Of a stretch of DNA of 64,000 nucleotides, positions 43,033-52,283 are shown one piece after another. The notes under the pieces are model-generated. The model was not told the origin of the DNA. It did no database searches and saw nothing but the letters and a program-made list of their open reading frames with translations. A program made the translations under genes and the position numbers. The DNA is from Candidatus Omnitrophota bacterium (GTDB lineage: Bacteria > Omnitrophota > Gorgyraeia > Gygaellales > JAQTUX01): positions 446,046 to 510,045 of the forward strand of contig JAQTUX010000002.1 in assembly GCA_028707125.1 (NCBI GenBank), written 5' to 3'. Every line of letters begins with the position of its first letter. The first letter of the stretch is position 1.

Positions 43033-43953
43033 TTACTCCACCTTATCTTCGTACACTTCTATTTTGGACTTACTGGAAAGACCGCCTATCAATTCTTCGA
43101 TCTTCTGTTGCTGCTTGAGGAACCTCAGGCCGTTCTTAATATCATCCCACATCTGCGCCAGCGAGCGCGTCTGTCCGCCTTTCTTCTCTTCTAATTTAAT
43201 AATGTAGTAGCCGTCAGGGCCTTTAAAAATACTGCTGGTCTTGCCCTGCTCAAGCGTGGGCGAAAAAGCGACATCCTCAAACTCTTTGAATTTCTGGCCC
43301 GCGGCCACAAACCCTATATCTCCGCCGTTCGCGGCTGAAGAGTCCTTGGAAGAGTTTCTGGCTACCGTCGCGAAATCAACCCCCTGGAGCAGCTGGATCA
43401 AGGCCTGCTTCGCCTCATCTTCCCCCGCCGTGACGATTATCCTGAAACGCCTCTGCTCGGGCTCGCGCAGCTGCTCTTTGAACCTGTTATAGTACTCCTC
43501 TATCTCCTGCGAGGTCACGTCTATATTGGCCGTCTCTTCCCTGACCAGCTCGGCGACCACGAGGTTCTGCTTCAATTTATTCAGCGCCACCTCTACCTCG
43601 GGGTTATCGTCAAGGTTTCTGGCCATACCCTCCTGATAGAGAAGCTCCCTTCTAACCAGTTCATTCCTGAGATAATCCAGTTTTTTATCCCGCGTATCTA
43701 TCTTAAGCTCTGGCCTGTCCGCGGGGACCAGGTTGTTGTAACCCGCAACCTCCTGATTTAAGTCCTCCAAGGTCACGAATGAATCGTTGACCTTGGCCGC
43801 GATGGTACCCTGGGGCTTAGCCGCCTTCGCTTCTGTTGTCTTTTTTTCTGCCCCGGCCTGCTTTTTTAAAAAGGGGATCTGGTCGCATCCCCACAACATA
43901 GCTGCTGATAAGATCACGAAAGAAAGAAAAACATGACTGCCCCTGCCCTTCAT
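43033..43953 (-). CDS. PpiC/SurA-type peptidyl-prolyl isomerase lipoprotein
   Basis: 306 aa. A signal peptide ends in a lipobox (AMLWGC), so it is a lipoprotein. A SurA-like N-terminal chaperone region (about 50-145) is followed by a PpiC parvulin domain (about 160-265: FRIIVTAGEDEAKQAL, SKDSSAANGGDIGFV, GPDGYYIIKLEEKK). It probably folds outer-membrane clients such as the CpaC secretin encoded two genes downstream. It is the first gene of the upstream tad unit, behind a GGGGAGG element. Confidence 0.85.
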   Translation of the reverse strand: MKGRGSHVFLSFVILSAAMLWGCDQIPFLKKQAGAEKKTTEAKAAKPQGTIAAKVNDSFVTLEDLNQEVAGYNNLVPADRPELKIDTRDKKLDYLRNELVRRELLYQEGMARNLDDNPEVEVALNKLKQNLVVAELVREETANIDVTSQEIEEYYNRFKEQLREPEQRRFRIIVTAGEDEAKQALIQLLQGVDFATVARNSSKDSSAANGGDIGFVAAGQKFKEFEDVAFSPTLEQGKTSSIFKGPDGYYIIKLEEKKGGQTRSLAQMWDDIKNGLRFLKQQQKIEELIGGLSSKSKIEVYEDKVE

Positions 43954-43969
43954 ATGATTACCTCCCCGT

Positions 43970-44011
43970 AAAAAGAAAAAGCCAGCCGGTAATTTTTACC
44001 GCGGTGCTGGC
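43970..44011 (-). terminator. Attenuator-like hairpin in the leader of the cpaB-cpaC unit
   Basis: On the minus strand GCCAGC pairs with GCTGGC around an inner CGGTAA/TTACCG stem, followed by TTTTTCTTTTT. It lies between the predicted promoter and the first start codon, so it may stop part of the transcripts. No recognisable aptamer precedes it. Confidence 0.7.
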
Positions 44012-44052
44012 CGTCCTCATAAACAATATCCTTTCTCATATCTTGTTTATAT

Positions 44053-44081
44053 TCTATAACATAAATATAATAAGAGTGCAA
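44053..44081 (-). promoter_or_regulatory. Predicted promoter of the ppiC-cpaB-cpaC-cpaEF unit
   Basis: TTGCAC (44076-44081), 17 bp, TATAGA (44053-44058) on the minus strand. Confidence 0.6.
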
Positions 44082-44129
44082 GAAAAATTTTAATATAAAT
44101 AAAAAACTTTTAAGAAGAGAAATATGGTA

Positions 44130-44135
44130 TATAAT
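44130..44135 (+). promoter_or_regulatory. -10 box of the GT-C-like gene, near-leaderless
   Basis: TATAAT ends only 10 nt before ATG 44146 (GTG 44140 is even closer), with no ribosome-binding site between. The -35 region is weak. Confidence 0.5.
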
Positions 44136-44145
44136 CTTAGTGAAA

Positions 44146-46134
44146 ATGGCTGACAGGTCTAAGTTCATAAAAAACACTGAGTTCGCGTTAGGGGCAGCCG
44201 CCCTTGCCTTTCTCTTCGCTCTTTTATACCTGAATATGCTCATCCAGTCGCGCGATCCGGATATCTGGCTGCATCTTAAGACCGGAGAATATATTGTCCA
44301 GAACCGGGCTGTGCCGCAAGAAGACATATTCTCCTCTACGGTATCCGGAAAAGAATGGATCGACCATTCCTGGCTTGTGCAGGTGATCTTCTATTCGGTA
44401 TTTCATCTGTCGGGAATAAACAGCGTTGCCTCTCTCTGCGCCGTCATAGTCCTGCTTGCCTTTCTTTTCCTCTTTCTAAGCACCTACGAGCAGCGCGAGT
44501 ATTTGGTCTTAAGCGTACTCATGCTGACAATAACGCTCCTGGCCTCGCTTATAAGGTTCAACCTGAAACCGGAAAACTTCTCCCTTCTGTTTTTTGCTAT
44601 TTATCTATACATATTAAGGAAGCATCCGCATAATAAAATCGTCTTCATCCTGCCCCTGATACAGGTTATCTGGGCAAACTGCCACGGATTCTTTATATTG
44701 GGCCCTCTTTTATTGTTGATATTTATCGTCGCGGAAAAGACAAAACGACATCTGTGGCCGGTCTTCCTGCTGGCCTGCGCCGCGTCTTTCCTGACCCCAT
44801 ACGGTTATAAAGGGGTGCTGTATCCCTTCACCATAATATTAGGATCCACAGGAAAGATCGGCATATTTTATAAACATATAATCGAGCTTCTGCCCACCTG
44901 GCAATTAGGCCCGCGGGCGTTCCTGCCGTATCTTGCTTTGATCATAATCTCTCTATTCTCATTTTTACTAAATCATAAAAAACTTAATCCCGCCTATATT
45001 ATAATCTGGCTGTCGCTTTTGGGCATATCGCTCAGGATCAACCGGAATGTCATCTTCTTCAACTTCGCGGCCTGCCTATTCACCGTGGATAATATCAGGG
45101 CATTTTGGGAAAAGGAAGGCCCTAAATTCTCCCGGGGCATTCCGGGCAAAGCCATCTCTGCATCTAAATATATCCTGATCATCTTTACAGCCGGCTGGCT
45201 GCTGCAAAAGAACGCGGCCATATTAAATAATAACCCGTATTATTATATCTCCGCAAGGGACTGCCCTGATAAAGCGGCTGAGTTCATCCTGAAAGAAGGC
45301 CTGCCGGAAAATATATTCAACGTCTTCAACCACGGTTCCTATTTTATCTATAAACTGTTCCCGCGGGAAAGGGTCTTTATTGACGGAAGGACCGAATTAT
45401 ACGGCGGAGGGTTCTTTGAGGACTACCAGAAAATACTTAATATCAATGAGCCGGCGATAAATAACCTGCTTGAGCGATACAAGATAAATACGGTCATATT
45501 AAGCGACAACTTGCCTACGGTATCCGGCCTGATGGCATACCTCTATCGCAGGCCGGACTGGGCCCTGGTCTATTTTGATGAAGACGCGCTGATATTCTTA
45601 AGAAATAACGAACGAAACAAAGCGCTTATCAGCCGGCTGAAAGTTGATTTAAATAACCGGCCGGTTACAAAGACGGGCCTCTCCGCTACGCACGCAAGAT
45701 TTGCCTGGATGTTTTATTATCTGGGCCTTAAGGAACAGGCAATAAACGAGGCCAAAGAGGCATTAAAAATATGGGAGAGGTCTGCGGATGCCTATAATGT
45801 CCTGGGCAGGATCTATACCGCGCAAAAGCGCTACGCAGAGGCATTGGAAAATCTGCGCCTTGCCCGCGCCTATGCTCCGTCTAATATGGAAACCCTCATC
45901 GGCCTTGGCGATCTTTATATGGAAAAAAGAGAGTATGCCGAGGCGATACGGATATACAAAAAACTGGTTGATCTCTACCCTTATAAATCTGAACCACATT
46001 ATCTGTTAGGAAAGGGTTACCACGCGGCAAATAACCTGAAGGCGGCTATCAAATCCCTGAAGAAGGCAGTCGGATTAAATCCCTACAAGGATAAATATCA
46101 TAAAGAACTTGTACGGGTCTATAATAAAGGATAG
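44146..46134 (+). CDS. Polytopic membrane protein with C-terminal TPR repeats (GT-C-like)
   Basis: 662 aa from ATG 44146. About ten hydrophobic helices follow an N-terminal anchor; the first loop (QSRDPDIWLHLKTGEYI) resembles the Asp-containing loop of GT-C lipid-linked-sugar transferases and related unclassified membrane proteins. A soluble segment (about 375-500) carries VFIDGRTELYGGGFFEDY. Residues about 510-660 are four TPR repeats (SADAYNVLGRIYTAQKRYAEAL). It may transfer sugar from a lipid carrier onto a surface acceptor; this is inference. It forms an operon with the GT2 gene 4 nt downstream. No ribosome-binding site is visible. Confidence 0.7.
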   Translation: MADRSKFIKNTEFALGAAALAFLFALLYLNMLIQSRDPDIWLHLKTGEYIVQNRAVPQEDIFSSTVSGKEWIDHSWLVQVIFYSVFHLSGINSVASLCAVIVLLAFLFLFLSTYEQREYLVLSVLMLTITLLASLIRFNLKPENFSLLFFAIYLYILRKHPHNKIVFILPLIQVIWANCHGFFILGPLLLLIFIVAEKTKRHLWPVFLLACAASFLTPYGYKGVLYPFTIILGSTGKIGIFYKHIIELLPTWQLGPRAFLPYLALIIISLFSFLLNHKKLNPAYIIIWLSLLGISLRINRNVIFFNFAACLFTVDNIRAFWEKEGPKFSRGIPGKAISASKYILIIFTAGWLLQKNAAILNNNPYYYISARDCPDKAAEFILKEGLPENIFNVFNHGSYFIYKLFPRERVFIDGRTELYGGGFFEDYQKILNINEPAINNLLERYKINTVILSDNLPTVSGLMAYLYRRPDWALVYFDEDALIFLRNNERNKALISRLKVDLNNRPVTKTGLSATHARFAWMFYYLGLKEQAINEAKEALKIWERSADAYNVLGRIYTAQKRYAEALENLRLARAYAPSNMETLIGLGDLYMEKREYAEAIRIYKKLVDLYPYKSEPHYLLGKGYHAANNLKAAIKSLKKAVGLNPYKDKYHKELVRVYNKG

Positions 46135-46137
46135 GAT

Positions 46138-46899
46138 ATGCTGGAAGGGAAAAAGATTATCGTAGTTCTACCGGCATTTAACGCATCCGGGACGCTAAAG
46201 AAGACATACGAGGACATCCCCGAAGGCATTGTAGATCAAGTCCTATTAATAGACGACTATAGCTCCGATAATACCGTAGAAATCGCCAGGAAGTTAGGCA
46301 TTGAGGTCTTTGTCCACGAAAAAAACAAAGGGTACGGAGCTAACCAGAAAACCTGCTATAAGGAGGCATTAAGAAAAGGGGCGGATATTATAATTATGCT
46401 GCACCCTGATTACCAATATCCCCCGCGGCTCATAACTGCCATGGCAGGGCTTATATGTTCGGGGATATTTGATATCGTGCTCGGCTCAAGGATACTGGGC
46501 GGAACGGCCCTTAAGGGCGGCATGCCGTTATACAAATATGTTGCTAATAGGACGGGGACATTCATAGAGAATCTCATGTTAGGGCAAAAGTTATCCGAAT
46601 ACCATACCGGCTACAGGGCCTTTGCCAAAGAGGTACTGCTGAACCTTCCCCTGCTTGAGAATTCCGATGATTTTGTGTTTGATAACCAGATCATCGCCCA
46701 ATCCGTTTATTTCGGCTACCGCATCGGAGAAATAACCGCCCCTTCCCGATATACAAATGAATCTTCATCTATCTCTTGCATAAGAGGCATAAAATATGGT
46801 ATAGAGGTAATGATAACTGCCTTGAAATTCCTGCTGCAGAAACATTCTGTGGCTAAGTTCCGTATTTTTAATAAAGATGGGGGGAAGCTCCTGCAATAA
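46138..46899 (+). CDS. Family 2 glycosyltransferase, polyprenyl-phosphate type
   Basis: 253 aa. The GT-A fold is plain: VVLPAFNASGTL at the nucleotide site, LLIDDYSSDNT, NKGYGANQKTCY and MLHPDYQYPP, where HPD stands in for the usual DAD metal motif. The later SEYHTGYRAF matches dolichol/polyprenyl-phosphate mannosyl- or glucosyltransferases. There are no C-terminal membrane helices. It likely charges the polyprenyl carrier used by the neighbouring GT-C-like protein. An AGGATAGGAT element sits at the start. Confidence 0.85.
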   Translation: MLEGKKIIVVLPAFNASGTLKKTYEDIPEGIVDQVLLIDDYSSDNTVEIARKLGIEVFVHEKNKGYGANQKTCYKEALRKGADIIIMLHPDYQYPPRLITAMAGLICSGIFDIVLGSRILGGTALKGGMPLYKYVANRTGTFIENLMLGQKLSEYHTGYRAFAKEVLLNLPLLENSDDFVFDNQIIAQSVYFGYRIGEITAPSRYTNESSSISCIRGIKYGIEVMITALKFLLQKHSVAKFRIFNKDGGKLLQ

Positions 46900-47031
46900 C
46901 ATAACGGCCAGGCCCTGCCTTCTGATATGTTTCCTCGTGCTGATCGCTTCCTAATATGGCTGAATATCATAAGGAACTGGGACGGGTTTACGAAATAACC
47001 CTCGATCCCGGTATGGCCACCGAGAAATCCG

Positions 47032-49383
47032 ATGACGCACCAACCCGCTAATCAGATCTCAAGACTCTTCTATTCCGGCATATTTATTCTTAGTTTTTGT
47101 CTGTTAGCACTGGAAATCCTGCTAACCAGAATTCTCAGCGTAATATTCTGGTATCATTTTGCATTCTTAGTGATATCGGTTGCTATGTTCGGAATGACAA
47201 CCGGCGCTCTTATTATATATCTTATTCCAAAGGCCTTCTCGCCTCATTTAACCCAAAAACATATAGCGCTTTATGCCTATCTCGGTTCTTTCGCTGTTGC
47301 CATAAGCCTGCTGTCTTTATTTTACCTGCCGGCGCTATTTGCCTTGCTAAATGCCTCCGGCATGCTTCTGCCGGTATTGTATATTTTGCTATCCCTGCCG
47401 TTTATAGCTATTGGCATATGCCTATCTTTGGGCCTTACAAGATTTCCCGAACATACGGGAAAGATCTACAGCATAAATCTTATTGGCTCTGCCCTGGGTT
47501 GTATCGGCATAATCTTTATCTTAAATACCCTCAACGCGCCTTCGGCCGTATTATTCATCGCCTTCCTCTCAGTATTAGCGGCCCTGCTATTTGCTTTTAG
47601 CGCGGGGATGGGTAGAATATTCAAGCTTTTATGTATCTTCACACTCCTGTCGGCATATGCCCTTTGCCTAAGAAATGAGTATTATAATCATATAAGGCCT
47701 CTATGGGTAAAGGGTGAAATACGCGAGAGGCCGCCCTTATACAGCAAATGGAACTTCTTCTCCTACATAACTGTTGATACACCATCAAGAAAACCTTTTG
47801 GCTGGGGATTCAGCTCAAAAATATCCTCAGCTGAAATTAATACGCAGGAGTTAATGCTGCTTATCGATGAGGGTGCCGGAACGGTCTTGACCAAGTTCAA
47901 TAAACTCTCGGATTTAGAATATCTTAAATTGGACGTCTCTGCCATAGCATACTATCTGGGCCACAATGAAGATGTGCTTGTATTGGGCTCCGGAGGGGGA
48001 AGAGATCTATTGACCGCCGCGCTCTTTGGGGCAAAAAAGGTCGTGGGGGTAGAAATAAACAAAGATATAAATGAAACCGCTTTTAATAAACTTAAAGATT
48101 TTTCGGGAAAGATAAACGATTGTGGCCAAATACAATTAGCAGTGGATGAAGGTAGAAGTTACGTCTCAAGGTCTAAAGAAAAATACGATATTATACAGGC
48201 CTCCTTAGTCGATTCTTTCGCGGCTTTCGCGAATGGGGCTTTTGCCCTCACGGAAAACGGCCTCTACACGAAAGAGGCATGGGTTATTTTCCTGGAACAT
48301 TTAAAGGAGAAAGGTATTTTAACGTTTTCCAGATGGTACGACATGAACAATCCTTCAGAAATATACAGGTTGATCTCGTTGGCAAGAACTGCCTTGCAGG
48401 AAATAGGCATAAAAGACCCGAGGCAAAATATTGTCCTAGTCCGCTACCTGTGGCCCGGAAGCAACTTGGGTGTGGGAACGATCCTGGTAGGAAAAAATCC
48501 TTTCTCGGATTCAGAGTTGGCGACTTTGGAGAATATAACCGATGATTTAGAATTTGAACTGGTTTTATCATCGAAGGTATCTAAGGACAGCAATTTTATT
48601 TCCATCCTGGAAGGCGCTCCCTATCTCTTTTTAAACATCAGCCCCCCCACGGACAACAAGCCGTTTTTCTTTTATTTCGCTGAGTTCCGCGACCTTTTTT
48701 CAAAGAATATATCTGATCAAGGAATAATCGTCCTAAGAAAGACCTTCTTCAGTATATTAATCTTTGGGACAATCTTTATTTTGATACCGTTGATATGCAG
48801 ACCGCGCCATAAAGAAAACAACCCGGTATCTGTAAATATGTTGGTCTATTTTGCTTCGATTGGTTTGGGGTTTATGCTGATTGAAATACCTTTAATGCAA
48901 AGATTGGGGATATTCCTGGGACAGCCCATTTATGGATTGACCATTGTTTTATGCTCTTTACTCTTTTCTTGCGGCATAGGCAGTTATTTAACAAAATATT
49001 GCAAAAGTAACGCTAAAAAGATATTGCCGTTTTTGGTATTATTACTAGTTACTTCTATTTTACTGAATTTATTACCCTTGGTCATTAAACTGGCTACTCC
49101 CGCCCCTATACCTATAAAAATAATCTTATCTCTTTCGGCTGTAATTCTAATCGGTTTGTTTATGGGCATGCCTTTCCCCATAGGGATGGCAAATGCCGGA
49201 GGAGAGGATGCGTCGCGCGTACTTTACTGGGGAGTAAACGGTTTTACTTCTGTTTGCGGTTCTGCCCTGGCTGCGGTTATATTGATCAATTTCGGTTTCC
49301 AAAAAGCCCTTATAGCAGGCGCTATATGTTATCTAATAGCCCTCTTATCGCTATTGCCTACTTTAAAAAAATCCGCCGCTTAA
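47032..49383 (+). CDS. Membrane-embedded spermidine synthase-like protein
   Basis: 783 aa. Six or so N-terminal helices (about 10-215), a cytosolic class I methyltransferase/spermidine-synthase fold (about 300-560) with VLGSGGGRDLL and KKVVGVEIN as the S-adenosyl binding loops, then six more helices (about 575-780). Such fused proteins are annotated as spermidine synthase-like, but aminopropyl transfer is rarely shown. The start ATG 47032 has only a weak GAG element; 132 nt separate it from the GT2 gene. It is the last plus-strand gene before tRNA-Glu. Confidence 0.7.
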   Translation: MTHQPANQISRLFYSGIFILSFCLLALEILLTRILSVIFWYHFAFLVISVAMFGMTTGALIIYLIPKAFSPHLTQKHIALYAYLGSFAVAISLLSLFYLPALFALLNASGMLLPVLYILLSLPFIAIGICLSLGLTRFPEHTGKIYSINLIGSALGCIGIIFILNTLNAPSAVLFIAFLSVLAALLFAFSAGMGRIFKLLCIFTLLSAYALCLRNEYYNHIRPLWVKGEIRERPPLYSKWNFFSYITVDTPSRKPFGWGFSSKISSAEINTQELMLLIDEGAGTVLTKFNKLSDLEYLKLDVSAIAYYLGHNEDVLVLGSGGGRDLLTAALFGAKKVVGVEINKDINETAFNKLKDFSGKINDCGQIQLAVDEGRSYVSRSKEKYDIIQASLVDSFAAFANGAFALTENGLYTKEAWVIFLEHLKEKGILTFSRWYDMNNPSEIYRLISLARTALQEIGIKDPRQNIVLVRYLWPGSNLGVGTILVGKNPFSDSELATLENITDDLEFELVLSSKVSKDSNFISILEGAPYLFLNISPPTDNKPFFFYFAEFRDLFSKNISDQGIIVLRKTFFSILIFGTIFILIPLICRPRHKENNPVSVNMLVYFASIGLGFMLIEIPLMQRLGIFLGQPIYGLTIVLCSLLFSCGIGSYLTKYCKSNAKKILPFLVLLLVTSILLNLLPLVIKLATPAPIPIKIILSLSAVILIGLFMGMPFPIGMANAGGEDASRVLYWGVNGFTSVCGSALAAVILINFGFQKALIAGAICYLIALLSLLPTLKKSAA

Positions 49384-49387
49384 ATAA

Positions 49388-49462
49388 TAGCCCCAACCGG
49401 ATTTGAACCGGTGTTTAAAGGCTGAGAACCTTCCGTCCTGGACCAGGCTAGACGATGGGGCC
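49388..49462 (-). tRNA. tRNA-Glu(CUC)
   Basis: 75 nt. Acceptor GGCCCCA pairs with TGGGGCT (one G-U). The D arm is GTCTAGCC..AGGAC, the anticodon stem GAAGG/CCTTT with loop TTCTCAG gives CUC, and the T arm is ACCGG-TTCAAAT-CCGGT. The discriminator is A and CCA is not encoded. Confidence 0.92.
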
Positions 49463-49527
49463 AAGAGGCCAAAGTTTTTATTATTTTAACAGACGCGACT
49501 ACTTAGTCAATATAAAATAAGAGGGCG

Positions 49528-52098
49528 CTACTTGCGGATCTTGATCAGGCCTGACTCTTTCCAGCCGGAATCATCGCCATTTTTGTCAATTGCCCGCAGG
49601 AATACTTTTTTACGTATGTTGCGGCCGCCATTGTTCACAAACCGCAAAGATAATACCATTTGCAACATCCTGCCGGACTCTTTCATCTCCCCTAATGCAC
49701 CAGCCCAGTTAATTAAAAGTATCTCTCCTGAAGAATACAATCTCTTCTCTGATACATTATATCTAAGTTGGGCCCCTGAGTTGCCCTGAGGGCTATCTCC
49801 GATAAACAGATACACATCCTGCAGGTCCTGCCAGCCGGCATTATCAAGATAAGTGGCTGTAAGCGTCAAGTCTTCTCCTGAGCGAACCATCTCCCAGTCA
49901 GGAGAAAGCCCTCCTATGCGCGGCACAGAGCGCACAAACTCAGACCTTGCGGAAACTGTAACGCTGATGGGCTCTTGGGAAACATCGGATTCGTTATAAA
50001 AGGTTATGGTGCCGGCATTCAAAGTGGAGGAAAGCTGTTTTCTATCAATCGAAATTTTAACCGGAGCTGATGCCTGAGAGAATACTTGGATACGATTATT
50101 GCCTGCATCACTGATATACATATTACCTAAAGTGTCGACGGCTATATCATTTGGTTGCTTGAATTCCCCTTCCCACGTTCCCCACCTTCCAAAATAAAAT
50201 AATGAATTGCCATCTTGGTCAAATTTATAAATTTCGCCGTTATCAAGCACCAAATAAACAAAACTATGTGAATCACAGGCAATTCCCGTTATATCTATGT
50301 TATTTTCCCATGGTTTAATCCTGTCGTTTAATTGGTCAAGCGTCCAATTGTCAATCAAATCTCCATCCTGATTTAATACTGCGAGACCAAAATAGCGATC
50401 GTTGGAGTGGCCGCGGTTATAAGCAGCGTAAATGATATCTTGGGAGGTTATAGCTATCGCATAAGGCCTAGTGAACATATCCCATTCCTCTATAACGTCG
50501 CCCTTTGAGTCATATTTAATGAGAAACTCGCCAGACTCTGGATCAGAGATATACATATTATTCTCGGAATCGATAGCAATATTTTCTACTCGGCCGTCTT
50601 GACCGTGAAACTGATTATTTAAAACTATCTCTTTGATCAAATTACCTTCGTTATCAAACTTGAATACATTCCGAAAATAAGGAATATATATATTATTCTC
50701 TAAATCCAAAGTTATATCATCGCTTATTACTGATGGAATAGCCACAGACCATTCCTTGACTTTGACAAGCCCGCCTTTTATACCAAATTTTTGGATAAGC
50801 AAATCTTCTGCAGACGTGTTCTGTGCGGACCCGATGTAAATATTGCCCTTTTTATCAACATCTAACCATAACGGACCATTATAAAATATATCCCCTGACT
50901 GCTTATTATAACTTCCCCACTCAGCAATAATCCTGCCTTGAGAATTAAACTTAAGGATTTTTGTATTGAGCTCATCAGGTGTTGAATACGGACACATATA
51001 TATATTACCATCTTCGTCTATTGCCACATCTCCTGTATAATGCAAGTGAAAATCTATATAATTGCCTGAGAAATCGACAATGTTCCAACCGGAAGAAGAC
51101 TGAATAAGGCGGCCTTCAGTGTCAAACTTACCTAAGAATCGTTTGTGCTCATGACCTATATAAATTACATCTTTAGAATCTATGGCAAAAACTTCGCCAT
51201 ATTGATAATCGCTGCTATTATGATTGGGATTGCTGGTTTCAAATCCCCATCGCTTCATATAATTTCCGTCTGAATCAAATTTCCAAATTCTCATATAATG
51301 ATTATCGGCTATGTATATATAATCTCCAGAATCAATAACTATGCCTATAGGCTGGCCATAATAGCCTAATGTCGCACGAAAACTCCCCCAGCGTTTAATA
51401 TAATTTCCATTTTTACCAAATTTATGCACGCAAAAGTTCTCATAATCAGTTACGTAGATATTATCTTGAGAATCAACAGCTATATCATATGGCTTCCAAC
51501 TGGATCCGGGCTTAAAACTTGTAATAAAATTGCCGTTTCTATTAAATTTTTTAATCCTTGCTTGATCATTATAATAATAGTTATAATCAGTCACTACATA
51601 GAAATTATTCTCGGAATCAAAAGCAATATGATGAGGATAATAAACATAGCTGTTACTTGATGGATTGTCATTCCCTACTTCAAGTATAAATTCACCATAT
51701 TTGTTAAACTTTTTTATGCGCTTATGATAAGTATCAACCACATAGATATATCCCTCGTGATCGACTCCAATACTGTGCGGATGGCTGAAATACCATGGAT
51801 TCGGCAACTTTGGCCACATATTGGAATATTGATACGGTGCATTAGCGGGGAGTTGGTTTGTGGAGGGGATTGTGCCCTGGTTTTGTTCAATCTTGATCCA
51901 GGGGACATCGGTTTCAGCGCGCCAGGCAAGGGTGTCGCTGCCGTAATTGGTGATGGCGATCTCCTTTTCAGTGTAGCTGTAGCCGAAATCAAGGGTTTCA
52001 TCAGAAACGCTTAACTGCGGGATCTCGCAGAAGGCGGTGTTGAACCGGGATAAAAACAGGGTTAAAAGAGCAACTAAAAATAAGCGTTTAATTAACAT
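49528..52098 (-). CDS. Secreted NHL-repeat protein with BACON-like N-terminal domain
   Basis: 856 aa from ATG 52098, 7 nt after GGAGG; a GTG start 30 nt upstream sits on its own ribosome-binding site and is rejected. A signal peptide (1-24) is followed by a BACON/Ig-like module (LSVSDETLDFGYSYTEKEIAI; DVPWIKIEQNQG). About ten NHL-type beta-propeller repeats follow (PHSIGVDHEGYIYVVDTYHKRIKKFN and variants), then two short beta-sandwich-like regions at the C-terminus. NHL propellers usually bind proteins or carbohydrates. The base composition is more AT-rich than the pilus locus. Confidence 0.85.
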   Translation of the reverse strand: MLIKRLFLVALLTLFLSRFNTAFCEIPQLSVSDETLDFGYSYTEKEIAITNYGSDTLAWRAETDVPWIKIEQNQGTIPSTNQLPANAPYQYSNMWPKLPNPWYFSHPHSIGVDHEGYIYVVDTYHKRIKKFNKYGEFILEVGNDNPSSNSYVYYPHHIAFDSENNFYVVTDYNYYYNDQARIKKFNRNGNFITSFKPGSSWKPYDIAVDSQDNIYVTDYENFCVHKFGKNGNYIKRWGSFRATLGYYGQPIGIVIDSGDYIYIADNHYMRIWKFDSDGNYMKRWGFETSNPNHNSSDYQYGEVFAIDSKDVIYIGHEHKRFLGKFDTEGRLIQSSSGWNIVDFSGNYIDFHLHYTGDVAIDEDGNIYMCPYSTPDELNTKILKFNSQGRIIAEWGSYNKQSGDIFYNGPLWLDVDKKGNIYIGSAQNTSAEDLLIQKFGIKGGLVKVKEWSVAIPSVISDDITLDLENNIYIPYFRNVFKFDNEGNLIKEIVLNNQFHGQDGRVENIAIDSENNMYISDPESGEFLIKYDSKGDVIEEWDMFTRPYAIAITSQDIIYAAYNRGHSNDRYFGLAVLNQDGDLIDNWTLDQLNDRIKPWENNIDITGIACDSHSFVYLVLDNGEIYKFDQDGNSLFYFGRWGTWEGEFKQPNDIAVDTLGNMYISDAGNNRIQVFSQASAPVKISIDRKQLSSTLNAGTITFYNESDVSQEPISVTVSARSEFVRSVPRIGGLSPDWEMVRSGEDLTLTATYLDNAGWQDLQDVYLFIGDSPQGNSGAQLRYNVSEKRLYSSGEILLINWAGALGEMKESGRMLQMVLSLRFVNNGGRNIRKKVFLRAIDKNGDDSGWKESGLIKIRK

Positions 52099-52176
52099 AA
52101 TGCCCTCCAATAAAAAAACCGATCTCACCTCCTATTATGCCTCTGACCCTGAGGTAAAAATCGGTTTTTCATTATA
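52099..52176 (-). promoter_or_regulatory. Promoter and structured leader of the NHL gene
   Basis: TATAAT (52171-52176), with a weak TTGTAT 18 bp upstream, starts a leader in which AACCGAT pairs with ATCGGTT around an ACCTC/GAGGT inner stem, followed by seven U and then the true ribosome-binding site. This looks like an attenuator; I recognise no aptamer. Confidence 0.55.
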
Positions 52177-52245
52177 TAAAGGTTCCCGAAATTGATACAA
52201 TATAAGTATACTATGGCGAATGCCGGTTTTCAAGGCATAATTGTA

Positions 52246-52274
52246 TTGACACCTGAAAATGCGCAAGATACAAT
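52246..52274 (+). promoter_or_regulatory. Sigma70-type promoter of the FIST/kinase/regulator operon
   Basis: TTGACA (52246-52251), 17 bp, TACAAT (52269-52274). The start codon at 52284 lies 9 nt after the -10 box without a ribosome-binding site, so the mRNA is probably leaderless. Confidence 0.8.
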
Positions 52275-52283
52275 AAACCAAAT

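Noticed and set aside
43954-44050. A second GEMM riboswitch ahead of the ppiC-cpaB unit
   Set aside because: The GCAAAGCC core and GNRA-capped helix are absent; only a terminator-like hairpin is present.
46956-47051. 31-codon ORF between the GT2 and spermidine synthase-like genes
   Set aside because: It overlaps the next gene, lacks a ribosome-binding site and has no recognisable features.
52099-52128. GTG 52128 as start of the NHL protein
   Set aside because: It directly abuts its AGGAG sequence; ATG 52098 has proper spacing and a normal signal peptide.
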